A DNA stretch of 64,000 bases from Actinospineispora eucalypti (GCA_014208095.1 JACHMT010000001.1:2170001-2234000), one strand, 5' to 3'. Counted from the first letter of the stretch, positions 16,676 through 29,176 are shown. A program made the numbers and translations. The notes: generated from the letters alone by a model not told the origin.

Positions 16676-16768
16676 GGACTGCCCTACGTCCAGGACTGGG
16701 GCCTGCACGGTCGATTTCCCCGGCGGCGCCGATCAGGCTGAACTCGTCGAACGGTCGAGGGGGAGCCG

Positions 16769-17488
16769 ATGTCCCGTAGGGCAGTGGGGTTGTGGGCGGT
16801 GGTCGCGGTGCTCGCCGTGCTGGTGGTCGGGATAACCGCGGCCCGGGAGCGGCCGCCCGGGATCAGCGCGGTCGTCGCCGCGTCGCCCGATGCCGGCCGC
16901 ACGGCGTTGCTGGCCGAGGTGCGCCGTGAGCTGGTGGAAATGCGCGACACCGGCTACCAGCACCGGACCGCGGTGGCCGCCCGGGAAGGTGGGTACTACT
17001 TCGACTGCTCCGGCTTCGTGGACTACGCCCTGGCGCACTCCCGCCCGGCCAACCTGGACGCTCTGCCGGTCACCAGGTCGACCCGGCCGCTGGCCGCCGA
17101 CTTCGTACGCCACTTCCGCGCGGTGGCCGCCGGCACCGCCGGGGGACCCTGGGAGCCGGTCGGCACGGTGCCCGAGCTGCGGCCCGGTGACGTGATCGCC
17201 TGGCTCAGGCCGGCCGAGGTGAAGTCCCGCAACACCGGCCACGTGCTGGTCGTGCTGGAGACCCCGGTGGCCAACCCGAACCGCCCGGGCGAGTGGCTGG
17301 TGAAGGCGGCCGACTCGACCACCTCCCCCCATGCCGAGGACTCCCGGGAGAAATCCGACGACGGGCTGGGCACCGGCACGATCGGGTTGTCCGCGGATAC
17401 CGCCGGCCGCCCGGTCGGCTACTACTGGCGGGGCGGGGTGTCCACCGTGCTCAGGCACACCGAGATCGCTCTCGGGCGGCCCGGCTGA
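16769..17488 (+). CDS. Secreted or membrane-anchored NlpC/P60-like cysteine hydrolase
   Basis: 239 residues. Ribosome site GGGGGAG 4 nt before ATG. An N-terminal hydrophobic segment (AVGLWAVVAVLAVLVVGI) is an anchor or signal. Catalytic cysteine C80 in YYFDCSGFVDYAL and histidine H158 in RNTGHVLVVLE follow the NlpC/P60 order; PGDVIAW before the histidine is the usual beta strand. Likely a cell-wall amidase or endopeptidase outside the membrane. A third catalytic residue cannot be assigned confidently. No adjacent partner suggests a substrate. Confidence 0.7.
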   Translation: MSRRAVGLWAVVAVLAVLVVGITAARERPPGISAVVAASPDAGRTALLAEVRRELVEMRDTGYQHRTAVAAREGGYYFDCSGFVDYALAHSRPANLDALPVTRSTRPLAADFVRHFRAVAAGTAGGPWEPVGTVPELRPGDVIAWLRPAEVKSRNTGHVLVVLETPVANPNRPGEWLVKAADSTTSPHAEDSREKSDDGLGTGTIGLSADTAGRPVGYYWRGGVSTVLRHTEIALGRPG

Positions 17489-17524
17489 CCGGACCGCCAG
17501 CCACCTACTGGTAGACAGCCCCCT

Positions 17525-18565
17525 GTGACTACCCAGTACTGGCCGCCGGGCTGCGCGACCGGCATCGGTTCGCTGCCCGGCACCGACCCGCTCGAGGCGG
17601 CCCGCACCGTGGCCGGCGAGCTGCCCCGGCTGCCCCACCTGCCCGAGCTGCCGGCCCGGGGAGTCGGCGCCGACCTGATCGGGCGCACGGCGGCGCTGCT
17701 GGTCGACCTGGCCACCGAGGTGGTGCCGTCCGGCTACCGGATCACCGCCCGGCCCGGCCGGGAGCACCGGCGCGGGGTGGACCTGCTGCGCACCGACCTG
17801 GACGCCCTGGACGAGGCGTTGGACGCCACCCGCCCGGCCTGGGTGAAGGTGCAGGCCGCCGGCCCGTGGACGCTCACCGCCGGGGTGGAGCTGCGCACCG
17901 GTCACCGGGTGCTCACCGACCGGGGCGCCCGCCGCGAGTTCGCCGCCAGCCTGGCCGAGGGCCTGGCCGGGCACGTCGCCGAGGTCGCCACGCGCACCGG
18001 GGCCCGGGTGGTGGTCCAGCTGGACGAGCCGAGCCTGCCCGCGGTGCTGGCGGGCTCGCTGCCCACGCCGTCCGGGTTCGGCACCGTGTCCGCCGTACCC
18101 GAACCGGACGCCGAGGCGCTGCTGCGCACGGTGATCGAGGCGCTGCCCGAGCCGGTGATCGTGCACTGCTGCGCGCCCAAGGCGCCGATCGGGCTGCTCC
18201 GCGCCGCCGGCGCCGGGGCGCTCGCGCTGGACGCCGGGCTCCTCGGCTCGCACACCGCCGCACTGGACGCGGTCGGCGAGGCCTGGGACGCCGGCACGCC
18301 CCTGCTCCTCGGCCTGGTGCCCTCTTCGCTCCCCGCCGGCCGGCGTGAGCCGGCCCTGCGCGACCTGGCCCGCCCCGCGTACGACCTGGCCGACCAGATC
18401 GGTTTCACCCGCTCCCGCCTGGCCGAGCTGGTGGTGCCCACCCCCACCTGCGGCCTGGCCGGCGCCACCCCCGACTGGGCCCGCCGCGCCATGACCCTGG
18501 CCCGCGACCTCGGCAACGCCTTCGTAGACCCACCCGAGTCCTGGGCGTCCCCCACCCCAACCTGA
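17525..18565 (+). CDS. Core-MetE-like methionine synthase family protein
   Basis: 346 residues, about the size of only the C-terminal half of MetE (Rv3015c-like). N-terminal TGIGSLPGTDP, zinc-type ligands H-x-C in IVHCCAPKAP and the cysteine in PTPTCGLAGATPDWA are present. True MetE has two barrels; single-barrel core-MetE proteins probably use a methyl donor other than polyglutamyl methyl-THF. GTG start at 17525. The last codons (proline-threonine rich, SPTPT) are encoded by the C-rich linker that precedes the repeat array, and the TGA stop lies within the first repeat unit, so the 3' end has apparently been reshaped by the array. Confidence 0.8.
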   Translation: MTTQYWPPGCATGIGSLPGTDPLEAARTVAGELPRLPHLPELPARGVGADLIGRTAALLVDLATEVVPSGYRITARPGREHRRGVDLLRTDLDALDEALDATRPAWVKVQAAGPWTLTAGVELRTGHRVLTDRGARREFAASLAEGLAGHVAEVATRTGARVVVQLDEPSLPAVLAGSLPTPSGFGTVSAVPEPDAEALLRTVIEALPEPVIVHCCAPKAPIGLLRAAGAGALALDAGLLGSHTAALDAVGEAWDAGTPLLLGLVPSSLPAGRREPALRDLARPAYDLADQIGFTRSRLAELVVPTPTCGLAGATPDWARRAMTLARDLGNAFVDPPESWASPTPT

Positions 18566-18706
18566 TTCAGTGCCTTCAGCACGGTGATTCAGTCGGTCCA
18601 GCACGGTGATTCAGTGACTTTGGCAGGGTGATTCAGTCAGTTTGGGCCGGCGGGTCCGACCCGCTCGCGCCAGAACCGACTGAATCAGCGTGCTGAAGGC
18701 ACTGAA
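18564..18706. repeat. 22-bp tandem array, type 2, with inverted arm (locus A)
   Basis: GATTCAGT recurs at 18564, 18586, 18608 and 18630 (exact 22-bp steps). After a G+C-rich middle, about one and a half units return in inverted orientation at 18672-18706. The left 18565-18597 and right 18672-18706 arms are complementary over about 33 bp with one mismatch. The inverted arm abuts the ATP-grasp remnant. The variant GTGCCTTCAGC on the left is matched by GCTGAAGGCAC on the right. Confidence 0.92.
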
Positions 18707-18707
18707 T

Positions 18708-18836
18708 GGGCGCGCGCACCCGGCCGTCCGGGGCGAACATCTCGTCGAACGCGTCGGGGTGCGCCCGGTCCGGCTTGAGATAGCCGCTGAACAGCTCGGA
18801 CGTGGTGGGTTTCGCGGTGCGGCTCACGCCGGTCAT
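18708..18836 (-). pseudogene. Remnant of circularly permuted ATP-grasp protein, N-terminus only
   Basis: The minus strand from 18836 reads TTSELFSGYLKP, then DAFDEMFAPDGRVRAP, which is the beginning of the circularly permuted type 2 ATP-grasp (DUF404/DUF407) family, where a PY-x-x-L motif and about 450 more residues should follow. Homology stops at residue 43; from 18706 the reading frame runs into a type 2 repeat unit and ends at 18633. Only about 43 codons survive. This suggests a deletion with one end at, or created by, the repeat array. The family call rests on my recollection of its N-terminal pattern. Confidence 0.6.
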
Positions 18837-18900
18837 CCGGCAGCGACGTGGCCCCGCAGGGCTATATCAGAGCTTGCGGTGGGTCGTTCCGGCGGTGTCG

Positions 18901-18906
18901 TAGGCT
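18901..18906 (+). promoter_or_regulatory. -10 element for leaderless aminotransferase mRNA
   Basis: TAGGCT at 18901-18906 lies 8 nt before the GTG at 18915, the spacing expected if transcription starts at the initiation codon. A possible TTGCGG -35 at 18874 is 21 bp away, longer than ideal. Confidence 0.45.
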
Positions 18907-18914
18907 GCGAAACC

Positions 18915-20015
18915 GTGACGGCGCACGCGGATCGACTGCTGCTCGGGCCTGGCCCCTCCAACCCGTACCCGGACGCCACCGAGGCACTCGGCCGTCCGGT
19001 GCTCGGGCACCTGGACCCCGAGTACCTGGCCCTGATGGCGGACATCGCCGACCAGCTCCGCGCGGTGTTCGGCACCCGCAACGAGCTGACCCTGCCGGTC
19101 AGCGGCACCGGTTCGGCCGGCATGGAGGCCTGCCTGGCCAGCCTGCTGGAGGTGGGCGACAAGATCATCGTCGGGGTGAACGGCTACTTCGGCGAGCGGC
19201 TCTGCGAGGTGGCCGTCCGGGGCGGCGCCGAAGTCGTCCGGGTGGAGGCGCCGTGGGGGCGTTCGCTGGACCCGGAGGTGTTGCTCGGCACCCAGCGCGC
19301 GCACCCGGACGCCCGGCTGCTCGCCGTGGTCGCGGCGGAGACCTCCACCGGTGTGCGCAACGACGTCGCTCCGCTTTCCGCGCTGGCCGACACCGACACG
19401 TTGCTGCTGGTGGACGCCGTGACCGCGCTCGGCGGCAGCGAGCTGCGGGTGGACGACTGGAAGATCGACGCCTGCTACTCGGCCAGCCAGAAGTGCCTCG
19501 GCGCCCCGCCCGGGCTGGCCCCGGTGACGCTGTCCCCGCGCGCCGTCGAGCGGATGCGCAACCGGTCCACCCCGGTGCGCTCGTTCTACCTGGACCTGGG
19601 GCTGCTGCACGAGTACTACCTGGCCCCGTCGCACCGCTACCACCACACCGCCTCCGCCACCATGGCCTACGCGCTGCACGCCGGGCTGCAGGTGCTGCTG
19701 GAGGAGGGGCGTGAGGTGGTCTGGGCCCGGCACGCCTCGGTCGGAGCGCGCCTGCAGGACGGGCTGACCAAGCGCGGGTTCGGGCTGATCGCCGAGGAGG
19801 GCCACCGGCTGTCCCAGCTCACCGCCACCGCCCTGCCCACCGGCCTGGACGAGGCGCCGCTGCGGCACGCCCTGCTGGACCGCTACGGCATCGAGGTGGG
19901 TGGCGGCCTCGGCGAGTTCGCCGGCCGCGCCTGGCGGATCGGCCTGATGGGCCACGCCGCCCGCGAGCGCTCCGTGGTCACGCTGCTGTCCGCCGTGGAC
20001 GAGCTGATCGGCTGA
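18915..20015 (+). CDS. Alanine-glyoxylate / serine-pyruvate class V aminotransferase
   Basis: 366 residues. GTG at 18915 (MTAHADRLLLGPGPSNPYPD) is supported by the promoter spacing; the reading further upstream crosses the ATP-grasp remnant. PLP lysine K193 in YSASQKCLGAPPG; LLVDAVTALGG supplies the cofactor aspartate; PVSGTGSAGMEA binds the phosphate; SHRYHHTASATMAYAL is the family's later conserved stretch. Interconverts glyoxylate/hydroxypyruvate and amino acids; exact substrates cannot be decided. A hairpin follows the stop. Confidence 0.88.
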   Translation: MTAHADRLLLGPGPSNPYPDATEALGRPVLGHLDPEYLALMADIADQLRAVFGTRNELTLPVSGTGSAGMEACLASLLEVGDKIIVGVNGYFGERLCEVAVRGGAEVVRVEAPWGRSLDPEVLLGTQRAHPDARLLAVVAAETSTGVRNDVAPLSALADTDTLLLVDAVTALGGSELRVDDWKIDACYSASQKCLGAPPGLAPVTLSPRAVERMRNRSTPVRSFYLDLGLLHEYYLAPSHRYHHTASATMAYALHAGLQVLLEEGREVVWARHASVGARLQDGLTKRGFGLIAEEGHRLSQLTATALPTGLDEAPLRHALLDRYGIEVGGGLGEFAGRAWRIGLMGHAARERSVVTLLSAVDELIG

Positions 20016-20023
20016 GAAATTAA

Positions 20024-20042
20024 CCGGGCGCCGGCCGCCCGG
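20024..20042 (+). terminator. Hairpin after aminotransferase gene
   Basis: CCGGGCG-CCGGC-CGCCCGG, a perfect 7-bp stem with a 5-nt loop, no U-tract. Confidence 0.45.
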
Positions 20043-20062
20043 GCGCTGGCACCATGGATGAC

Positions 20063-22593
<2,531 letters not shown>

Positions 22594-22601
22594 ACCCGCT
22601 C

Positions 22602-22626
22602 GGGTGCCGCTTCCCTCGAGGCACCC
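22602..22626 (+). terminator. Hairpin after ligA
   Basis: GGGTGCC and GGCACCC form a 7-bp stem around an 11-nt loop, followed by ATTTGGG. Confidence 0.4.
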
Positions 22627-22674
22627 ATTTGGGCAGTTTCTTGGTTAATGTATGCACGTCGGGGAGGTCATGGG

Positions 22675-23394
22675 GTGCTTCAGGGATGTCTGAACGGCGC
22701 ACGTCCGGCGGACGCGCACCCAGCGCTGCCGGTCACGCCGTACTACTTGGCCAGGGACGCCCGTGCGGTGTCCCGGTACGGCATCACGTCGGTGCACGTC
22801 CACCCGCGTGATCCCCGGGGCCTGGAGACCCTGGAGCCGCTGTACGTCGGTGACGCGGTATCCGCGATCCACGCCGAGGTGCCGCACATGGAGGTCGGCG
22901 TGCCGGCCGCGCGCTGGGTGATGCCGGATCCGAGGCTGCGGGTGGACGCGGTCATGCAGTGGGGCAAGCTCGGCTCCGGCAAGCCGGACGTGGTCGGGGT
23001 GAACGTGCACGACCTCGGCTGGCGAGAGGTGTGCGCGGCGGCGCACTCGCTCGGCATCGGCCTGGAGCTGGGCGTGTGGACCACCGCGGACGCGGTCACC
23101 CTGCGCAAACAGGGCATCCCGCACGGCACCGTGCGGATCGTCGCCGAGCCCACGGTGAGCGGCCCGGACACCGCCGTCGCGGAGGCCATCCGCATCCTGC
23201 GCGCGCTGGGCAGCCTGGACGTCCCGGTGCTGCTGCACGGCGAGGAGGAAGGCGCCTGGCCGGTGCTCGAGTACGCACTGCGCCTGGGCATCGACACCCG
23301 CATCGGCTTCGAAGACGTCCTGGTGCGCCCGGACAAGTGGCTGGCCACCGGCAACGAAGACCTGGTCAAGGCCGCTCTGGCCATCAAGGTCTGA
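22675..23394 (+). CDS. BKACE family (DUF849) 3-keto-acid cleavage-type enzyme
   Basis: 239 residues. GTG at 22675 has GGGAGGT 7 nt upstream; ATG at 22648 is in frame but has no ribosome site and adds unconserved residues. CLNGARPADAHPALPVTP (5-22) and the zinc-binding HVHPRD (H41, H43) mark the family; VGVNVHDLGW and GFEDVL follow. Known members cleave beta-keto acids with acetyl-CoA (for example 3-keto-5-aminohexanoate). At 239 residues it is shorter than typical members (about 270-310), so specificity is open. A large inverted-repeat element lies 35 bp past the stop. Confidence 0.8.
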   Translation: MLQGCLNGARPADAHPALPVTPYYLARDARAVSRYGITSVHVHPRDPRGLETLEPLYVGDAVSAIHAEVPHMEVGVPAARWVMPDPRLRVDAVMQWGKLGSGKPDVVGVNVHDLGWREVCAAAHSLGIGLELGVWTTADAVTLRKQGIPHGTVRIVAEPTVSGPDTAVAEAIRILRALGSLDVPVLLHGEEEGAWPVLEYALRLGIDTRIGFEDVLVRPDKWLATGNEDLVKAALAIKV

Positions 23395-23428
23395 CTCTTC
23401 CCGCCCCTGCGCACGTCTCTCTCTGAGG

Positions 23429-23838
23429 TACCTCCGAGCACGCTATGGCTCTGCGTGGAAATACGCGACCTTGAGGCGCTCAGGCTCTGGATGGCTTGTG
23501 TTTCTGGAATTCCGTGCCTCGATGTCGCCTGGCGTGGTCGCCGTCCATGATCAACAGCGACTGAACCGCCACCCGGCGCGCGGGTGAAGCGGCCGGGCCG
23601 CGTGTCGCCACGTTGCGTAGTCAGGATCGGTCTTCTGGTGGCAGGTCGCCGGGTGTGGAGCACCGAGCGCCGGCGCAGTCCGGTTTGATCAAGGTCGGGA
23701 CCGGACTGGGCCAGCGGTCGGCGTTGCCGGCGCCGACGGACGGTCGCGCTCCGTGATGCTGGCCCCGCACGAGGGCAGCCGCGGGGAGCGCCGCAATGTC
23801 GCATATCTCCACGCAGAGCCATAGCGTGCTCGGAGGTA
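23429..23838. mobile_element. 410-bp MITE-like element with 53-bp imperfect terminal inverted repeats
   Basis: Left end 23429-23481 and right end 23786-23838 are inverted copies. The outer 35 bp (core CCGAGCACGCTATGGCTCTG) have one mismatch, the next 18 bp three more. The 304-bp interior has no convincing gene: open frames on the minus strand (for example 23621-23812) have no ribosome site and no recognisable domain. No transposase. Target duplication is not clear; the flanks show CT-rich sequence on both sides (CTCTCTC left, its complement GAGAGAG right), which extends the symmetry rather than giving a direct repeat. It fills the whole junction between convergent genes. Confidence 0.7.
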
Positions 23839-23870
23839 GCCCGGAGAGAGGCTCGAGGGGCGGGTGAGCC

Positions 23871-24527
23871 TCAGGTGGTACCGAGCAGCGTGGTGACGAT
23901 GCCGCCGAGGTGGGACAGGCGGGCCAGCTCGGTGGCGCGGAAGACCGGGCCTCCGGGGCGGCCGACCACGAGCACCTTGTCCGGGCCGGCGAACGGTGCG
24001 GCGGCCAGCTCGGTGTCCAGTTCGTACCAGGGTTCCGGCGCCCAGTGCACGGACGGGTCGAGCACGATCGGCCGGGACAGGGGCAGCCACGGCAGGCTGC
24101 CGGCCCGGGTCTGCGGGGAGGCCTGGCTCTCGGCCAGCCGCCAGGCCCGCTGTCCCTCCTGGACTATCACCAGCGCCCACCCGGCGCGGAAGATGCGCGG
24201 GATGCCGTCCACGAACAGCTGCAGGCCCTTGTCCGGGTGTGAGCTGATCTCCTCGATCAGCTCCAGCTCACGGTGCGAGTCCAGCCGGCCGGGATGCGGG
24301 CGGACCGACTCCACGTGCACGTCCGGGATCGACTCCACGGCGGTGATCAGCACGTCCGGCGGGCGCTCGGTGGGCATCTCCACGGTCAGGTCGTCCACCG
24401 CGATGTCGCCGGAGCGCTCCACCACGTCCAGTCCGACGATGTCCACGCCGGCCCGGCCGAGAGCGGTGGCGATCGCGCCGAGCATGCCTGGCCGGTCCGG
24501 GACCTCGACCCGGATCAGGTACGACAC
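23871..24527 (-). CDS. ACT-domain protein (Rv3013-like)
   Basis: 218 residues. N-terminal ACT domain SYLIRVEVPDRPGMLGAIATALGRAGVDIVGLDVVE (2-37), then a unique domain with FVDGIPRIFRAGWALVI and a C-terminal VLVVGRPGGPVFRATELARLSHLGGIV. ACT domains bind amino acids; no catalytic domain is fused, so it is probably a sensor or regulator. It is always next to gatC in related genomes (as Rv3013 is to Rv3012c), divergent here by 169 bp. Confidence 0.85.
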   Translation of the reverse strand: MSYLIRVEVPDRPGMLGAIATALGRAGVDIVGLDVVERSGDIAVDDLTVEMPTERPPDVLITAVESIPDVHVESVRPHPGRLDSHRELELIEEISSHPDKGLQLFVDGIPRIFRAGWALVIVQEGQRAWRLAESQASPQTRAGSLPWLPLSRPIVLDPSVHWAPEPWYELDTELAAAPFAGPDKVLVVGRPGGPVFRATELARLSHLGGIVTTLLGTT

Positions 24528-24628
24528 GCCCGAACCGCCTCCTCCACACCGCCAAACCCTCCAGATTGTGTCAGGCGGCGGTTCCGAACGTGTTGCGCGG
24601 AAGGAGATTCCGGCGGCACGAGTGAGTG

Positions 24629-24660
24629 GTAACCGGTTACGTAGGGTGCCGAACTAGACT
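24629..24660 (+). promoter_or_regulatory. Palindrome and -10 element upstream of gatC
   Basis: GTAACCGGTTAC (24629-24640) is a perfect 12-bp palindrome. TAGACT at 24655-24660 is a good -10, so the palindrome covers the -35 position. gatC starts at 24697 after GGAGAGAG. A repressor or activator site for gatCAB, or for the divergent ACT gene, is likely. Confidence 0.5.
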
Positions 24661-24696
24661 TGCATAGTTCGCACGCCATTCCTGAGCAGGAGAGAG

Positions 24697-24995
24697 ATGC
24701 CCGAGTCCATCTCCCGGGCCGAGGTCGCGCACCTCGCTCGACTGGCTCGGCTCGCCGTCACCGAGGAGGAGCTGGACCGGTTCGCCGGTCAGCTCGACGT
24801 CATCCTCGGCGCGGTGGCCCGGGTCGGCACGGTAGCCGCCGACGACATAGAGCCCACCTCACACGCGGTCCCGGTGACCAACGTGTTCCGGGCCGACCAG
24901 GTCCGCCCCGGGCTGACCCAGCAGCAGGCGCTCTCCGGTGCGCCCGCGCAGGAAGAGGGCCGCTTCCAGGTGCCGAGGATCCTGGGGGAGGAAGC

Positions 24996-24999
<4 letters not shown>
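24697..24999 (+). CDS. gatC: Asp/Glu-tRNA(Asn/Gln) amidotransferase subunit C
   Basis: 100 residues, normal size. [37 protein letters not shown] is the conserved N-terminal helix pair, and the C-terminal LRPD-like segment is [16 protein letters not shown]. GatC wraps between GatA and GatB. Stop overlaps gatA start (ATGA). Confidence 0.93.
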
Positions 25000-26512
<1,513 letters not shown>

Positions 26513-26516
<4 letters not shown>

Positions 26517-28012
26517 GCACGCCCACCCTCATCGACTACGACGAGGTCGTCGAACGCTTCGACCCGGTGCTCGGGCTCGAGGTGCACGTGGAGCTGTCCA
26601 CCGCGACGAAGATGTTCTGCGGCTGCCCGACCACGTTCGGCGCGGAGCCGAACACCCAGGTGTGCCCGACCTGCCTCGGGCTGCCCGGCTCGCTGCCGGT
26701 GGTCAACGGCGACGGCGTCCGGTCGGCCATCCTGATCGGCCTGGCGCTGAACTGCGAGATCGTCCCGTGGTGCCGGTTCGCCCGGAAGAACTACTTCTAC
26801 CCGGACATGCCGAAGAACTTCCAGACCAGCCAGTACGACGAGCCGATCGCCGTGAACGGCTGGCTGGACGTGCAGCTGGACGACGGCGAGACGATCCGGG
26901 TGGAGATCGAGCGCGCGCACATGGAGGAGGACACCGGCAAGTCGCTGCACGTGGGCGGTGCGACCGGGCGGATCCACGGCGCTGACTACTCGCTGCTGGA
27001 CTACAACCGGGCCGGCGTGCCGCTGATCGAGATCGTCACCAAGCCGGTCGAGGGCACCGGGGTGAAGGCGCCCCAGGTGGCCCGGGCCTACGTGACCGCG
27101 CTGCGCGACCTGCTGCGCGCGCTGGGCGTCTCCGACGTGCGGATGGACCAGGGTTCGCTGCGCTGCGACGCGAACGTCTCGCTGATGCCCAAGGGAGCGA
27201 CCGAGTTCGGCACCCGCACCGAGACCAAGAACGTGAACTCGCTGCGTTCGGTGGAGCGGGCGATCCGCTACGAGATGACCCGGCAGGCCGGCGTGCTGGA
27301 CGCCGGGGAGAAGGTGATCCAGGAGACCCGGCACTTCGACGAGTCCAGCGGCACCACCTCGGCCGGCCGGCGCAAGGAGACCGCCGAGGACTACCGGTAC
27401 TTCCCCGAGCCCGACCTGGTGCCCATCGAGCCCTCCCGGGAGTGGGTGGAGGAGCTGCGCGCCGGGTTGCCCGAGATGCCGTGGCAGCGGCGCAAGCGGG
27501 TGCAGGCGGAGTGGGCGCTTTCCGACGAGGAGCTCCGTGACCTGATCAACGCCGGGGCGCTGGAGCTCATCGCCGCTACCGTGGAGGCCGGTGCGCCGTC
27601 CGGCGAGGCCCGGTCGTGGTGGGTGTCCTACCTGACCCAGCAGGCCAACAACCGGGGCATCCCGCTGGACGAGCTGCCCATCACCCCGGCCCAGCTGGCC
27701 CGGGTGATCGAGCTGGTCGCCTCCGGCGAGCTGACCAACAAGCTGGCCCGCCAGGCGGTGGACGGCGTGCTGGCCGGCGAGGGCGACCCGGACCAGGTGG
27801 TGGCCGCGCGCGGGCTCAAGGTGGTGTCCGACGACTCCGCGCTGATCTCCGCCATCGACGACGCGGTCGCCGCCCAGCCCGATGTGGCGGAGAAGATCCG
27901 CGCCGGCAAGGTCGCCGCCGCCGGGGCCATCGTGGGCGCGGTCATGAAGGCCACCCGGGGCCAGGCGGACGCCAAGCGGGTCCGCGAGCTGGTCCTGGAA
28001 CGCTGCTCGTAG
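26513..28012 (+). CDS. gatB: Asp/Glu-tRNA(Asn/Gln) amidotransferase subunit B
   Basis: 499 residues. Kinase-like cradle with [21 protein letters not shown] (metal and zinc ligands), [28 protein letters not shown], then [14 protein letters not shown] and a C-terminal tail/YqeY domain from about 350 ([43 protein letters not shown]). It activates the tRNA-bound Glu/Asp and receives ammonia from GatA. ATG overlaps the gatA stop. Its stop is only 3 bp from that of the convergent lipoprotein gene. Confidence 0.96.
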
Positions 28013-28015
28013 TAA

Positions 28016-29176
28016 CTACTCCGGTCCGGAACCGCCGCTGCCGGCGGGCGGGTGGATGCGCACGGCGCGGTCGTCGCTGCTGACCACCGGCCCGCCGGCA
28101 CCCTTGTTGGTGGTGCCCAGCCAGATCAGCCCGTCCGGCGCGAGCGCGAGCGGGCCGATCCGGCCGTAGACCCCGGCCAGCACGGTCTGCGGGGTGCCGG
28201 TGAACGTGCCCGGCGCGTTCGAGTGCAGCAGGAACAGCGCGGACGCGCTCCGCTCGGCGATCACCAGCGCGCCGGGCGGGGCCACGCAGCCGGCGACACC
28301 GGGGCGGTCCGGCCAGGTCCATGCCGGTTCGGGCAGCGGACCGGGCCTGATCATGTGCAGCGCGTCCCGGCCGGGGGTGCGGTCGGTGACCCAGATGGCG
28401 CCGGTGTCCGGCGCCACGCACATCCCGCCGGGGCTGTGCAGCCCGCTGCTGTACACCGGTGATCCCGGTGCGGGGTTGCCCTTGAACGGGTGGCCGAAGG
28501 TGTCGATGCGCAGCAGCTTGCCGCCCAGGGAGCCGTCGCCCCCGGTGGCCACCAGCAGCTCGCCCTCCTTGCCCGTGGCGATCGCGCCGGAGTCGTCGCC
28601 GCTCCGGGGGAGGCCGGTGAGGATGGGGGTCGGCGGGTCGCCCGGCACCAGCCGGACCACCCGCCGATCACTCGGACTGGCCACCAGGGCGTAGAGCAGC
28701 TGGTCCTCCGCATAGCTGGGGGAGAGCACCAGACCGATCAGCCCGCCCCCGGAAGGGTCCACCGGAATGGTGGCGACCAGTTGCGGGTCCTTGTCCTTGT
28801 GCACCCGCAGGATGCGCCCGGTGGGGCGCTCGGCGACCAGCGCGGACTCCGCGTCCGGCTGCACGATCACCGAGGAGAGCGGGCTCAGGCAGGTGGCGAC
28901 CACCTGGGGGTCCGGGTCGGTGCAGCCGTCCGGCATCGGGGTGCCGCCCTGCTGCCCCGGGGGCGGCGGGCGCTCCGACTCGGGCTCCTGGTCGGGGATG
29001 CGGGGCGGTGCGGCGAGCGGGCCGCCGTCGTCCGGCTTCTCCCGCCACTCCCTCGGACCGTTGTCCGGGAACGTGGCGCAGCCCGCGACGAAGAGCGCGG
29101 CGAGAGCCAGCGCGACCGCCGCGACCAGGAAGGACCAGCGACGGCGCGCCGATACGCGGGACGGCGGTCGGGACAC
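28016..29176 (-). CDS. lppZ: Lipoprotein with sugar-dehydrogenase-like beta-propeller (LppZ-like)
   Basis: 386 residues. Signal peptide RRRWSFLVAAVALALAALFVAGC with lipobox cysteine at about 33. After a proline-rich linker a soluble glucose/sorbosone dehydrogenase-like propeller follows: LAERPTGRI-like VAERPTGRILRV, GGGLIGLVLSPSY, YSSGLHSPGGMCVAPDTGAIWVTDR, GRIGPLALAPDGLIWLGTTNKG. A true PQQ enzyme should show a catalytic histidine and calcium ligands; I see HSPGG but cannot assign more. The position between gatB and DoxX equals Rv3006 (lppZ). Acts outside the membrane. GTG start. Confidence 0.85.
   Translation of the reverse strand: MSRPPSRVSARRRWSFLVAAVALALAALFVAGCATFPDNGPREWREKPDDGGPLAAPPRIPDQEPESERPPPPGQQGGTPMPDGCTDPDPQVVATCLSPLSSVIVQPDAESALVAERPTGRILRVHKDKDPQLVATIPVDPSGGGLIGLVLSPSYAEDQLLYALVASPSDRRVVRLVPGDPPTPILTGLPRSGDDSGAIATGKEGELLVATGGDGSLGGKLLRIDTFGHPFKGNPAPGSPVYSSGLHSPGGMCVAPDTGAIWVTDRTPGRDALHMIRPGPLPEPAWTWPDRPGVAGCVAPPGALVIAERSASALFLLHSNAPGTFTGTPQTVLAGVYGRIGPLALAPDGLIWLGTTNKGAGGPVVSSDDRAVRIHPPAGSGGSGPE

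Noticed and set aside
16675..16768. Terminator or regulatory RNA after mnmA
   Set aside because: Only weak, imperfect stems were seen in these 93 bp.
23621..23812. Small minus-strand ORF inside the 410-bp inverted-repeat element
   Set aside because: No ribosome site, no recognisable domain, and overlaps the right inverted end.
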